In this document: positions 1 through 8,877 of the stretch, in pieces | Numbering within the stretch: position 1 is the stretch's first letter | Layout of the letters: the number at the start of each line of letters is the position of its first letter | NCBI RefSeq assembly: GCF_028283685.1 | Contig: NZ_JAPWKF010000007.1 | Location: 248,001 to 312,000 of the forward strand | DNA: 64,000 nt | Direction of reading: 5' to 3' | From: Edaphobacter sp. | GTDB lineage: Bacteria; Acidobacteriota; Terriglobia; Terriglobales; Acidobacteriaceae | Position numbers and translations under genes: made by a program | The notes under the pieces: model-generated | Seen by the model: the letters and a program-made list of their open reading frames with translations, nothing else | What the model was told of the DNA's origin: nothing | Databases searched by the model: none

Positions 1-1
1 C

Positions 2-961
2 TATCTGCTGGTGGCTCGCACTGAGCAGGACCGCCGCAAAGCGATGCACGCCATCGGCCCGGTCTGGGACGGCAACGAGGTCTGGCTGATCGCGGGCGGC
101 GGCACGCTCTTCTTTGCCTTCCCGCTTCTCTACGCCTCATCGTTCAGCGGCTTCTACCTGCCCCTCACCATCGTGCTGTGGCTGCTCATCCTGCGCGGCC
201 TCAGCATCGAGCTTCGCGCACATACGCATGACAAGGTGTTTGCCAGTCTCTTCGATACCAGTTTTGCTCTCTCCAGCGCCATCCTCGCCATCTTCTTTGG
301 AGCCGCGCTGGCCAACGTCGTTCGCGGCGTTCCTATCGGCGCTGACGACTACTTCTTCCTGCCGCTATGGACGAACTGGAGAACCGGCCCCAACCCCGGC
401 ATCCTCGATTGGTACACCGTCATCGGTGGCATACTGGCCCTGCTCGCTCTCGCGCAGCACGGTCTGCTCTATCTCTCCCTGAAGACGTCGGGAGACTTAA
501 ACGCCCGCACGACAGCATGGGCCAAGAAACTATGGCCTATTGTTCTTGCCGTAACGCTTGCCAGCGTGCCGGCGACGATCATTGCACGGCCAGAGTCACT
601 GGCTCATTACCGCCAACACGGCGTCGCATGGCTTGCTCCAGCGGCAGTCATCACAGGCATTGCCATCATTGCCGTTTCACTGGCGCGAGGCTGGGAGTGG
701 CGAGCATTCCTCGGCTCTTGCCTGTACCTCGCCGCGATGCTGGTAGGCGCCGCTGCAGGCTTATACCCTGTGGTCCTGCCTTCCGTCGGCACTGCCGGGC
801 ACGACATCACCATCGACCGCGCCCTGTCAGGACCACATACGCTTCACGTTGGGCTGGTATGGTGGAGCTTCGGCATTACGCTGGCCATTATCTATACCAT
901 CACCGTCTATTGGCTCTTCCGTGGCAAAGTGCCCGAGCATGCTGCTGGTTACGGGCATTAG
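2..961 (+). CDS. cydB: Cytochrome bd ubiquinol oxidase subunit II, 3' part
   Basis: CydB is the smaller integral-membrane subunit of the cytochrome bd quinol oxidase, which reduces oxygen with quinol at low oxygen tension. The frame is open at the left edge, so the N-terminus and presumably cydA lie outside the window. The visible 319 residues are strongly hydrophobic, with about eight membrane segments, and include the family's conserved stretch around GPVWDGNEVWLIAGGG and the RGLSIELR loop. The gene ends 12 bp before the stop of the opposing ABC ATPase gene. Family assignment is confident; only the start is missing. Confidence 0.93.
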   Translation, partial: YLLVARTEQDRRKAMHAIGPVWDGNEVWLIAGGGTLFFAFPLLYASSFSGFYLPLTIVLWLLILRGLSIELRAHTHDKVFASLFDTSFALSSAILAIFFGAALANVVRGVPIGADDYFFLPLWTNWRTGPNPGILDWYTVIGGILALLALAQHGLLYLSLKTSGDLNARTTAWAKKLWPIVLAVTLASVPATIIARPESLAHYRQHGVAWLAPAAVITGIAIIAVSLARGWEWRAFLGSCLYLAAMLVGAAAGLYPVVLPSVGTAGHDITIDRALSGPHTLHVGLVWWSFGITLAIIYTITVYWLFRGKVPEHAAGYGH

Positions 962-973
962 GCCACAAGGCGG

Positions 974-1765
974 TTACCAGGAGTGATAGTAGCCCTCCTT
1001 CTCAACCAGGTGAACCTCGGTCCGAAAGAGGTCGCTTAGCCTCGCTGCGGTAAACAATTCACTGCGCGGGCCATCTCCTACGATTCGTCCGTCCTTCATC
1101 ATCAGGATGCGGTCGATCTCCGGAATGATGTCGGAGACCTGGTGCGTGATGAGGATGATTCCAGTTCCCTGCTGCGCCAGTTTTCGGAGAAGGCTGCGCA
1201 GCTCGCGCTGTGCGGAAATATCCAGCGCATTCGACGGCTCATCGAGCAATAGCATCTGCGACGAGGCGACGAGCGCACGGCCGATCATAATACGGCGCTG
1301 CTGGCCGGCCGACATATGACCGACAAGCTTGTCTCGCAACGACTCGGCGTCGATCAGCTTGAGAACCTCATCGGCTCGATCACGCATCTCGTCCGTAACG
1401 GTTAGATTCGGCCATAGCGTCGACGCGGAGAAGAAACCTGTGATCACGGCATCGCGCCCGGACGTCGTCAGTGTCGGCTTACCGGGAAGCTCTGCGGACA
1501 CAACACCAAGCCTCTTCTTCAACTCGGTCAAATCCCAGCGATCACGGCCGAAGATGCTGACCCTGGTTCCTTCTTCCGCGATGGGGTAGCACTCGCAGGT
1601 AATGGTCTTGATCAGCGTTGACTTCCCGCAGCCGTTGGGACCGAGAATCGCAATATGCTCGCCAGCATTGACGGAAAGATTCACGTCGTAGAGAACAACA
1701 TTCTCTCCACGAGCGACATTCACGTGGGCAAGATGCAGAAAAGGCTCTTTCAATTGAGACGACAT
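974..1765 (-). CDS. ABC transporter ATP-binding protein
   Basis: A stand-alone ABC ATPase of 263 residues. Walker A is GPNGCGKST at about residues 42-50. The signature appears as MSAGQQ rather than the usual LSGGQ. Walker B is LLLDEPSNALD, followed by the switch histidine in LITHQ. Homologues of this type (ModF/PhnC-like ATPases) normally pair with a permease, but none is adjacent, so the partner and substrate are unknown. The ATG at 1765 was chosen because the family similarity begins there; a TTG 33 bp upstream is possible, and neither has a clear ribosome binding site. Confidence 0.85.
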   Translation of the reverse strand: MSSQLKEPFLHLAHVNVARGENVVLYDVNLSVNAGEHIAILGPNGCGKSTLIKTITCECYPIAEEGTRVSIFGRDRWDLTELKKRLGVVSAELPGKPTLTTSGRDAVITGFFSASTLWPNLTVTDEMRDRADEVLKLIDAESLRDKLVGHMSAGQQRRIMIGRALVASSQMLLLDEPSNALDISAQRELRSLLRKLAQQGTGIILITHQVSDIIPEIDRILMMKDGRIVGDGPRSELFTAARLSDLFRTEVHLVEKEGYYHSW

Positions 1766-1849
1766 ACGATCAAGGATATCGATACGGTGTGACGTCAAGA
1801 ACCGATATGCATCGAATCAATAACGACATTAGCGTGATCTGGAGGCCAC

Positions 1850-2272
1850 ATGATATTCAACCCCTCGAACAGTGATGAGAAGATCGCCTACGCTCTGCTG
1901 CGTGCGCTTGTAGGCATCAATCTGCTGATGCATGGCGTCAGCCGCCTGCTCGCCGGGCCGGATGTCTTCGCCACACACCTTGCGACGCAGTTTGCGCATT
2001 CTCCATTGCCACCTGCGCTGATTCACGTCTTCGGCATGATTCTGCCCGCGGTCGAAGGCCTGATCGGACTTCTGCTGTTGATCGGGCTGAAGACACGATG
2101 GGCGCTCATTGCGGCGTCTCTGCTGATGATGGTGCTTACCTTCGGTTCATCGCTGGTACAGGATTGGACCGCGGCCGGCACACAGCTTCTGTATGCGATT
2201 GTGTTTTCGGCGCTGCTCTTCAGTCGTCGTCACAACGCGTGGTCGCTCGACGGCTGCGCCAACAAAGCCTGA
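1850..2272 (+). CDS. DoxX family membrane protein
   Basis: A 140-residue protein with four predicted membrane segments and the N-terminal RALVGINLLMHG pattern seen in DoxX-like proteins. Family members are small inner-membrane proteins of uncertain role, sometimes tied to quinone or thiosulfate redox chemistry. The ATG at 1850 follows a GGAGG ribosome binding site at a good distance. It converges on the AIM24-like gene with only four bases between the two stops, so the two transcripts probably overlap at their ends. Confidence 0.78.
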   Translation: MIFNPSNSDEKIAYALLRALVGINLLMHGVSRLLAGPDVFATHLATQFAHSPLPPALIHVFGMILPAVEGLIGLLLLIGLKTRWALIAASLLMMVLTFGSSLVQDWTAAGTQLLYAIVFSALLFSRRHNAWSLDGCANKA

Positions 2273-2276
2273 TCGC

Positions 2277-3032
2277 CTACATCCCCTTAAGTACCGAGCC
2301 GACGATCCCTCCGAGCACACCAGCCTCCGTGTTCGACTCGACACGCTCAACCTTCATGTACTCCTGCAGCTGGTGCGCAAGCCTCTGTATCGGCAGCGTC
2401 TGCAGCCATACACGACCAGGTCCCGTCAGAGAGGCCAGAAAGATGCCATCGCCGCCGAAGATCAGGTTGCGAATACCGGGAATGCGCTGGATCTGAAACG
2501 AGACATTCGCGTGGAAGGCGCCTACATGGCCTGGGTGCACGCGGAGGGTCTCGCCTGGCGCCAGATCGCGGACGATGACCTCTCCTGAGAGCTCAAGCCA
2601 CGTCATCCCCTGCCCGGAGACTTTCTGCAGCAGAAAGCCATCGCCGCCGAAGATGCCAGCTCCAAGAGACTGCTGAAACCCCACGCCGAGATTGATCCCG
2701 GCCGTGGCGCAGAGAAATCCGTGGCGATGCACCATGTACTCATGCCCCGGCGCAACTTCCACGGGAACGATGTGCCCCGGAACGCGCGCTGCGAAGGCCA
2801 CTGTCCCCGGAGCCCCATACGCGCGATACTCCGTCATAAACAGCGTGCCGCCGCCTGCGACCCTCTTCAACGCGCCAAGCAGACCACCACCACCGCCGTG
2901 CTGGGTATGCGTCGTCATCTGGATGGACTGACTCATCCACGACAACTCACCAGCTTCTGAGATGACAGCATCATTATGGTCGAGCGCGAACTCGAGGACA
3001 GGCATGGTGGTACCGACGATGCGATGCTGCAT
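2277..3032 (-). CDS. AIM24 / TIGR00266 family protein
   Basis: A 251-residue soluble protein of the AIM24 (TIGR00266) family, whose bacterial function is unknown. It has glycine-rich beta repeats including LGVGFQQSLGAGIFGGDG and GIRNLIFGGDGIFLA, which are typical of this beta-helical fold. The C-terminal tail ends with GVLGGIVGSVLKGM. The ATG at 3032 is preferred over a longer reading to 3146 because a GGGAGA ribosome binding site sits just upstream and the extra 38 residues do not look like protein of this family. It is divergent from the exported lactonase gene. Confidence 0.82.
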   Translation of the reverse strand: MQHRIVGTTMPVLEFALDHNDAVISEAGELSWMSQSIQMTTHTQHGGGGGLLGALKRVAGGGTLFMTEYRAYGAPGTVAFAARVPGHIVPVEVAPGHEYMVHRHGFLCATAGINLGVGFQQSLGAGIFGGDGFLLQKVSGQGMTWLELSGEVIVRDLAPGETLRVHPGHVGAFHANVSFQIQRIPGIRNLIFGGDGIFLASLTGPGRVWLQTLPIQRLAHQLQEYMKVERVESNTEAGVLGGIVGSVLKGM

Positions 3033-3382
3033 AAGCGATTCTCCCGTGTTCGAGGAAGGACAGCTCCCTCTCTCGTCATTTTCAATACTGCAGAAACAGC
3101 TTATTCGTCTGAAATACTTCACCACAATCCTAACGCCTGCAGACACACCGGTTCCCCATCAGATCGCCTCTGACCGCCCTTAGTGTTCCCGTCGATAGAC
3201 TAGGGATTGAGACAGGATGGCATTTCAGCTCTTTCGCCCGGAATCGAGCGCCAGATGCCAGCTAAGCCATTTGCCCTAAGCGAGTAACACGCTGTTATCG
3301 AATGCCCTCTCTGTGCGATCATCATTCCAAAGGAACAACAGAATGCCCTGCATGTCACATGGGCGAAAAGGACGAGAAAGCG
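3033..3382. other. Divergent intergenic region
   Basis: About 350 bases separate the AIM24-like gene on the minus strand from the first lactonase gene on the plus strand. I see no credible coding signal. It must hold the divergent promoters of both genes, but I could not identify convincing -35/-10 pairs or an operator. Confidence 0.4.
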
Positions 3383-4501
3383 ATGACCGGAAAGAAAGGT
3401 TGGAGCCGCAGAGAATTTGTCCAGACAATGGGAACCGCCGCGATCGGTACTCGGGCATTCGGAGCTACGCAATTATTCGGTTCGCAGACACAGGCACTGC
3501 ATGACGCTTCCTTCGTATATGTCGGATGCTCGTCGGCTGATTTTGAAGGCATTGAAGTCCTTGCGGTGAAGGACGGCGGGCTGCAGCGAGTTCAACGCAT
3601 CGCCAGCCGTAATCCTGCATCCATCGTTCTTTCTTCAGACAACAAGATGCTCTATGCGGTCAATGCGATCAGCCAGCACGGCGGTCTTCCGCGCGGCACC
3701 GTTGAATCCTATGCAATCAGTAGCAGTGGACAGCTAACGATGCTTGGACAGCAGGAACTATCGCTCTCGGCGACCATGCCGCGACACGCTGCGCTCTCCC
3801 CTGACGGGACCAGGCTGCTCGTCACATCCCAGGGCGGCGGTCTTTACAACGTTCTGCCCGTCACCGCGGACGGCTCTCTCGGTCGGGTTAGCGGCATCTT
3901 CAAAGTTACGGGTGATACCAGCGGACGTGCCGCGCTGCCACAGATGACAATCTTTGATCGCAAGGGCCGCGCCATCACCGCAGATGCCGGAACCGGACGC
4001 GTGAGTGTCCTGGCTGCCGCGGATGCCTCGCTTATACCGCACGCGCAGACCGCCATCGACGGAGAGGCTTCGCTTCACCAAGTCGCGCTCCACGAATCTG
4101 CGAGCGCTCTGTATGTTGCACGCGACGGTTCGATCGAGCGCTACGGCTACGATCATGAGACAGGCAACATACGTGATCTCCAACAAAAACTCTCGTACGG
4201 GGCGCGTGCTCTGACGTTGCACCCATCCAACAAGCTACTGCTTTCCTATGGGACAGAGAACGGAATCCGTTCCTGGCGTGTCGCCTCCGATGGCAGCCTT
4301 CGTAACGCTGGCAGCTACGGGGCGGAGCTGGGACGGCTTGCTGCACTCAACCTATCCGGCAACGGGACGATTCTTACCATCAGCAGCGAGCGTGACGAGA
4401 TCACTGCCGCTCAGCTCAATCCTTCCAATGGACAGATCAGCACCCCCCGGACGCTGCTGGCTTTGGATTCGCCGCGCAGCATGGCCGTGATGTATATCTA
4501 G
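3383..4501 (+). CDS. Tat-exported lactonase-family beta-propeller protein
   Basis: A 372-residue seven-bladed propeller protein of the lactonase / 6-phosphogluconolactonase (PF10282-like) family. The N-terminus MTGKKGWSRREFVQTMG carries a twin-arginine motif (SRREFVQ), so export to the periplasm is expected. Blade motifs such as SIVLSSDNKMLYAVNAI and AALSPDGTRLLVTSQ recur. The ATG at 3383 follows AAGGACGAG; an in-frame ATG at 3359 and the longer frame to 3302 would bury the Tat signal. The next gene is a paralogue 28 bp downstream. Periplasmic hydrolysis of an aldonolactone is likely, but the substrate is not known. Confidence 0.8.
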   Translation: MTGKKGWSRREFVQTMGTAAIGTRAFGATQLFGSQTQALHDASFVYVGCSSADFEGIEVLAVKDGGLQRVQRIASRNPASIVLSSDNKMLYAVNAISQHGGLPRGTVESYAISSSGQLTMLGQQELSLSATMPRHAALSPDGTRLLVTSQGGGLYNVLPVTADGSLGRVSGIFKVTGDTSGRAALPQMTIFDRKGRAITADAGTGRVSVLAAADASLIPHAQTAIDGEASLHQVALHESASALYVARDGSIERYGYDHETGNIRDLQQKLSYGARALTLHPSNKLLLSYGTENGIRSWRVASDGSLRNAGSYGAELGRLAALNLSGNGTILTISSERDEITAAQLNPSNGQISTPRTLLALDSPRSMAVMYI

Positions 4502-4529
4502 CAAGTTCGTACAGCAACGAGGAGTGAAG

Positions 4530-5684
4530 ATGGTAAAGATGTCGAGGCGTGGATTTCTTCAGGGGTCTTCGGCCACAGTGGTCGCAGCACATCCGTTAGC
4601 CGCGCTGGCGAAGAGTGGCAAGGAGCATATGCTTTTTGTAGGAACCCAGACGGAAGAAGAGAGCAAAGGCATCTATGCCTACAGCTTCGACTCGGCAGCA
4701 GGCGAACTGAAGCAGGTTGGCCTTGCCGTTGAAGCTCAGATGCCGACGTTCCTCGCGTTGTCTCCCAATCGCAAGATGCTGTTTGCCGCAAACGAACTCG
4801 ATCGCTATGAGGACAAACGCTCCGGCGCTATCTCGAGCTACACCATCGATCGGAAGGCGGCCAAGCTAACCAAGGTCAATGAGGTCGCTACCGGGGGAGG
4901 CGGCACATGCCATGTGAGCGTCGACCATACCGGACGTTGCGTATTTGCAGCCAATTATGGCGGAGGCAGCGCTACCTCGTTTACCGTCGATGCGACGGGC
5001 AAGATCAGCGATGCGGTCTCGTTCTTTCAGTACACGGGAAGTGGTCCAAAACCTCAGCAGAAGGGGCCCCGTGGACATCGCGTGACCGTCTCTCCGGACA
5101 ACAAATATCTCTTTGTCAATGATCTCGGATTAGACGAGATACACGTCTACCACCTGGATGCAGCGACCGCGAAGCTGACGCCTCAGGATCCGCCCGCATG
5201 GAAGGCGGATCCGGGGTCGGGGCCACGGGCATTGCTCTTTCATCCAAACAAGAAGTGGGCCTACTGCGCGAATGAAGTGGGTTCAACGGTCAATGCGTTG
5301 AATTGGGATGCTACGAAGGGCAAGTTCACAACGCTCCAGTTGATTTCGACCGTCCCGGAAGATCATCAGGGTCCGTCCGCTCCTTCCGATCTTGTGATGG
5401 ATAAGGCAGGCCGCTTTCTATATGTCGCCAACCGCCTGGACGATTTCATGGTGTCGTTCGCGATCTCGCCGACCGATGGCAAACTGACACTGATGGAGAG
5501 AACTTCATGCGGCGGCAAAACGCCGAGGCACATTGCTCTGGATCCGACGGGGAAATGGCTGCTGGTTGCCAACCAGGCGAGCGACAACTTATCCGTCTTC
5601 GCGCGCGATGCAAAGACGGGCAAGCTGGCGAACGAGGGCAAGAACTTCCCTCTGTCACGGCCACAGTGCATCGTGTTCTACTAG
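4530..5684 (+). CDS. Tat-exported lactonase (6-phosphogluconolactonase-like)
   Basis: A second lactonase-family propeller, 384 residues, closer to the canonical Pgl/YkgB type than its upstream neighbour: it contains the blade pattern GGGGTCHVSVDHTGRCVFAA, HRVTVSPDNKYLFVNDLG and a terminal FPLSRPQCIVFY. The leader MVKMSRRGFLQGSS has a good Tat motif. The ATG at 4530 sits five bases after GAGGAG; a GTG at 4524 is the longer alternative. The two lactonases form a probable transcription unit ended by the hairpin at 5737-5767. They may act on lactones made or used by the adjacent exported sugar-acid cluster (inference). Confidence 0.85.
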   Translation: MVKMSRRGFLQGSSATVVAAHPLAALAKSGKEHMLFVGTQTEEESKGIYAYSFDSAAGELKQVGLAVEAQMPTFLALSPNRKMLFAANELDRYEDKRSGAISSYTIDRKAAKLTKVNEVATGGGGTCHVSVDHTGRCVFAANYGGGSATSFTVDATGKISDAVSFFQYTGSGPKPQQKGPRGHRVTVSPDNKYLFVNDLGLDEIHVYHLDAATAKLTPQDPPAWKADPGSGPRALLFHPNKKWAYCANEVGSTVNALNWDATKGKFTTLQLISTVPEDHQGPSAPSDLVMDKAGRFLYVANRLDDFMVSFAISPTDGKLTLMERTSCGGKTPRHIALDPTGKWLLVANQASDNLSVFARDAKTGKLANEGKNFPLSRPQCIVFY

Positions 5685-5736
5685 CTTCGCGGCATCGCAG
5701 AACGAGAAGTTACACTCATTCTGCCTGATGAATAAT

Positions 5737-5767
5737 AAGAGGCCCGATGCAATGCATCGGGCCTCTT
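5737..5767. terminator. Bidirectional intrinsic terminator
   Basis: A 15-bp perfect stem (AAGAGGCCCGATGCA and its complement) with almost no loop lies between the convergent lactonase and amidohydrolase genes. With short A/T tracts on both sides it can serve transcripts from either strand. Confidence 0.75.
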
Positions 5768-5789
5768 GTAGTTTGCGTTAGAAACACAA

Positions 5790-7160
5790 TTAGTGGCGGT
5801 TGTTGTCGCTGGGCTCCGGCTTTACATGCGGACGCGGTGCGAAGCTCGTCCATTTGTAGGCGTAAGCGTCGTTTGGCTCAGGCGCAGCGTCCCACTTGCT
5901 GGCTTCCATCCCGTTGAGATCATAGACAATCTTGCCGTCCTTGATTGTGATCTCATCGGTTAGTTTCTTGGTCCCATCCAGACGGCCATTGACCATATCG
6001 GTGAAGCCGAAATGTCCATCTTCCAGGCGAAGTACCGCAACATCGGCAACCGAACCAACAGACAGGTTGCCAAGCTCTTCGCGCTTGATCTCGCGAGCAG
6101 GATGAGAGGTCATCTCGGCGACGACCTGCTGCAGCGTGAGACCGGTCGCCATCATCTTGCTGGCAACGTTCAGTTCGTCCTTGGTCGCGCTGTTCATGCT
6201 ACCGATGTGAAGATCGGTCGAGATGGAGTCGGGGATGAAGCCATCCTTGATCATTGGAATCGCGAGCGAGAACTTGAAGCTGCCGCCGCCCGTGCCTGTA
6301 TCAAACCAGATGCCGCGCTTGCGACCTTCGATCATCCCCTTGCTCGGTCCCTTCGTCTCAGGGTCCTGCTCGTTGCGCAGACCAGAGTACATGTGCGTGT
6401 AGATGTCGCCGGGACGCAACTTCTTCGTCAGCAGGTCGTAGAGTGGACGCGACTGCGGGAAGTTGCTTCCGAAGTCGACCATCACCGGAATATTCGCCTT
6501 CGTACCGGCGATCACTGCCTGGTCAACTGGCGTCCACTCAGGACCGGCATAGTGGGCCGTCTTGATGCCTACGACGATGTCAGGATACTTCAACGCCATC
6601 TTGGCAGTCTCTTCTCCGCTCATGTCTTGTTGATTGTTCTCGTACTTGTCGCCACGCATACCGGAGCCGACGATGTTGAGCAGAGCAAGAACGCGGGTCT
6701 TCGAGCGATCGATAATCCGCTGCTTGAAGTCTTCAAAGTTGCGCCAGCCCGAGCAACCGGCATCGACGACGGTCGTAACGCCAACACGGAAGGTAAAACC
6801 ATCAGGAGGAAGGCTGTTATCGCCGGCGTAGGAGTTACGCTCGCCAGTTCCAGCGTAGACATGGACGTGGATGTCGATCAGACCCGGAGTGACATAGAGG
6901 CCCTTCACATCGATGGTCTTCAGCGCATCGGAGGAAGCGATATGAGGAGCAACCTTGGCGATCTTGCCATCCTTGATCGCGACGTCCATCACCGTGTCGA
7001 CGTGGTTTTTGTCGTCAATGACATGGCCATTCTGCAGGATCAGATCGTAGGCAAGGTTCGGAGCCTGGGCATAAGCATGAACCGAGGCAGCAGCAAGCGA
7101 AAGAACCGCGCAGCAACACGCCAGGCTCTTCGCAGATCGTTTGTAGAAGGATTGAATCAT
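5790..7160 (-). CDS. Exported amidohydrolase/deacetylase (EF_0837/AHA_3915-like)
   Basis: A 456-residue metal-dependent amidohydrolase. After a Sec signal peptide (residues 1 to about 31, ending HAYAQA) come the HVH metal motif at about 98-100 in GLIDIHVHVYAG, the lysine of VVGIKTA (candidate carboxylated bridging ligand), YTHMYSG and the aspartate of ISTDLH. The closest family I recognise is the EF_0837/AHA_3915 group, whose members usually sit beside a SelA-like enzyme, as here. The ATG at 7160 follows GAGGAG; the longer frame to 7322 overlaps the upstream gene. It is last in a five-gene run and likely removes an acyl or carbamoyl group from the pathway substrate in the periplasm. Confidence 0.85.
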   Translation of the reverse strand: MIQSFYKRSAKSLACCCAVLSLAAASVHAYAQAPNLAYDLILQNGHVIDDKNHVDTVMDVAIKDGKIAKVAPHIASSDALKTIDVKGLYVTPGLIDIHVHVYAGTGERNSYAGDNSLPPDGFTFRVGVTTVVDAGCSGWRNFEDFKQRIIDRSKTRVLALLNIVGSGMRGDKYENNQQDMSGEETAKMALKYPDIVVGIKTAHYAGPEWTPVDQAVIAGTKANIPVMVDFGSNFPQSRPLYDLLTKKLRPGDIYTHMYSGLRNEQDPETKGPSKGMIEGRKRGIWFDTGTGGGSFKFSLAIPMIKDGFIPDSISTDLHIGSMNSATKDELNVASKMMATGLTLQQVVAEMTSHPAREIKREELGNLSVGSVADVAVLRLEDGHFGFTDMVNGRLDGTKKLTDEITIKDGKIVYDLNGMEASKWDAAPEPNDAYAYKWTSFAPRPHVKPEPSDNNRH

Positions 7161-7209
7161 ATGCTCCTCAAGAATAGTGAAATCACTGGCAAACCCAGGA
7201 TGATCGTAA

Positions 7210-8826
7210 CTAGGCGCGAATAGCCTTCCAGGTGGCATCGCCATACTCGCCCATATTAACGCTGCCGGAGGCCTCATTGCCTTCGACCTTCCCCTTGAAC
7301 GTCCAGTGGATTGTATTTCCACCGACGGCCATACCGCTCGTCAGCTCCAGCTGATCGGCATGAATTGAACCTTTCATTGGAGCCTTGTAAATCTCACCGA
7401 TATGGTTGCCGGTAATATCGTTGCCATTCTGACGGAGAGTAAATTTCTGCTCCCCGGTCCCTCTCGGATAGTGAATCGTCACGGCCCAGTCTCCCTCCAC
7501 CTTCTCCGGTGTTCCGGTCGGGATGACAGGGTTTTCATAATGGCCGGGGTTTGTGAGTGCCTTGTAGACCGTGTCAGCGATGATCTTTTCATCACCTGCG
7601 TCCATCATGTAAGGCATAACGGTGATGCTGCTTTGCATCATCTCAGGGCGCTTACCACGCGCTCCTCCAATTGCAATACGAGGCGTGCCCTCATAAAGAC
7701 GCGCCGAAAGCTCCGTTCCGGTGATCTTGAGGACATTCGCATCCCATGCAACCTCAAGCGTCGGCGCATGGTTGGAGAGGTCCTCAGGTTCGTGATAAGT
7801 GCACGTCACCGAGGGCAACCCCTTCATACGATCTTCGATCGTCTTCAGCCACACTCGCCACATCTTCTGCTCCGCGGCATGATCGCGTTTATACCACGTC
7901 TGCACAGCAGCGAGGATGCCCATCGCCTCTTCCTTGGAACACTTGAACGCGCGGCCATAGTTGTGATGCGGAGCCGCCTGAAAGTATGCAGCCTTACAGA
8001 GATCCTTCTGCCCCAGCATGATGCCTGACGACTGCGGTCCGCGCAGGCACTTGCCGCCCGAGTATCCGACCAGCGTAGCGCCGTTCTGAATATGAATATT
8101 GGGGCTGATCGGTTCTTCGGCTGCAGCGTCGACAAAGACCGGTACGCCTTTCTGTTTTGCGACCGCGCAAATGTTCTTGATACTCATCGGTCCGGAGGCA
8201 TTGCCGGGATTCGACATAATGTAGATCATCGCGGTACGCGGCGAAATCTTCGCGGCCACTTCATCGATCGTCTCAACCTCTACGATCTCGGCGCCCACCA
8301 TACGAACGCCGAAGTCGTACTGATTACGGGATGTCTTCGGGATGATGACCTGGTCTTTTTTCTTGATATAAGGCAGCGACTGCGATTGCTCGACATTCGT
8401 GCCGACCATGCAGGCCACGGTTGCCAGGCAGATGGCAGCCTCGCAGCCGGTCGTGGCAATTCCCCACTCCGCGCCCATCAACTTGCCCAATTGCGCTCCG
8501 ATGCCGTCCATCATCTCGTCGAGATGAACGAAGTAGAAGGAGGCGTCATACATAGCCTGCTTCACTTCAGGCAAGGAGCGCGAACCACTGATGATCGTAA
8601 ACGTCCCACGACCATTGATCATAGGGCGCACACCAATGCGGGTGAAGAGATTGTCTTCTGCCGTTCCTTGATGATCCGGGAGCTTATGCTGTCCTCCCTC
8701 AGCCGCCAGCATGGTTGCGCTGGCAACTGAGGGAGCGATAGCACTCGCTGCACCGAAAGCGGAGATCACCCCGGTCTGCTTCAGAAGATCGCGTCGCGAG
8801 ACGCGCACTTTACGAACGAGCGACAT
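7210..8826 (-). CDS. Tat-exported SelA-like PLP-dependent enzyme with C-terminal extension
   Basis: A 538-residue fold-type I PLP enzyme related to SelA and to the D-glucosaminate-6-phosphate ammonia-lyase DgaE. The leader carries SRRDLLK, a good Tat motif, then a hydrophobic stretch. The PLP lysine is in YSGGKCLRGPQ at about residue 259, preceded by FVDAAAEEP. The last roughly 100 residues (from about 440) form an extra beta-rich domain with alternating polar and aromatic residues (HWTFKGKVEGNEASG) that the paralogue at 9419 lacks. The ATG at 8826 follows AAAGGCGG. It is not tRNA-modifying SelA because it is exported and no selenocysteine genes are near. An ammonia-lyase or epimerase role is inferred. 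Confidence 0.85.
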   Translation of the reverse strand: MSLVRKVRVSRRDLLKQTGVISAFGAASAIAPSVASATMLAAEGGQHKLPDHQGTAEDNLFTRIGVRPMINGRGTFTIISGSRSLPEVKQAMYDASFYFVHLDEMMDGIGAQLGKLMGAEWGIATTGCEAAICLATVACMVGTNVEQSQSLPYIKKKDQVIIPKTSRNQYDFGVRMVGAEIVEVETIDEVAAKISPRTAMIYIMSNPGNASGPMSIKNICAVAKQKGVPVFVDAAAEEPISPNIHIQNGATLVGYSGGKCLRGPQSSGIMLGQKDLCKAAYFQAAPHHNYGRAFKCSKEEAMGILAAVQTWYKRDHAAEQKMWRVWLKTIEDRMKGLPSVTCTYHEPEDLSNHAPTLEVAWDANVLKITGTELSARLYEGTPRIAIGGARGKRPEMMQSSITVMPYMMDAGDEKIIADTVYKALTNPGHYENPVIPTGTPEKVEGDWAVTIHYPRGTGEQKFTLRQNGNDITGNHIGEIYKAPMKGSIHADQLELTSGMAVGGNTIHWTFKGKVEGNEASGSVNMGEYGDATWKAIRA

Positions 8827-8877
8827 GTGTCCGCCTTTCAAGGTAAGGTTTGTTCATCCAATGACATCGAGCAGCAA

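Noticed and set aside
6012..7223. A 403-residue plus-strand frame opposite the amidohydrolase gene
   Set aside because: It is antisense to a clear enzyme, has no ribosome binding site, and its product is Arg/Asp/His-rich with no domain.
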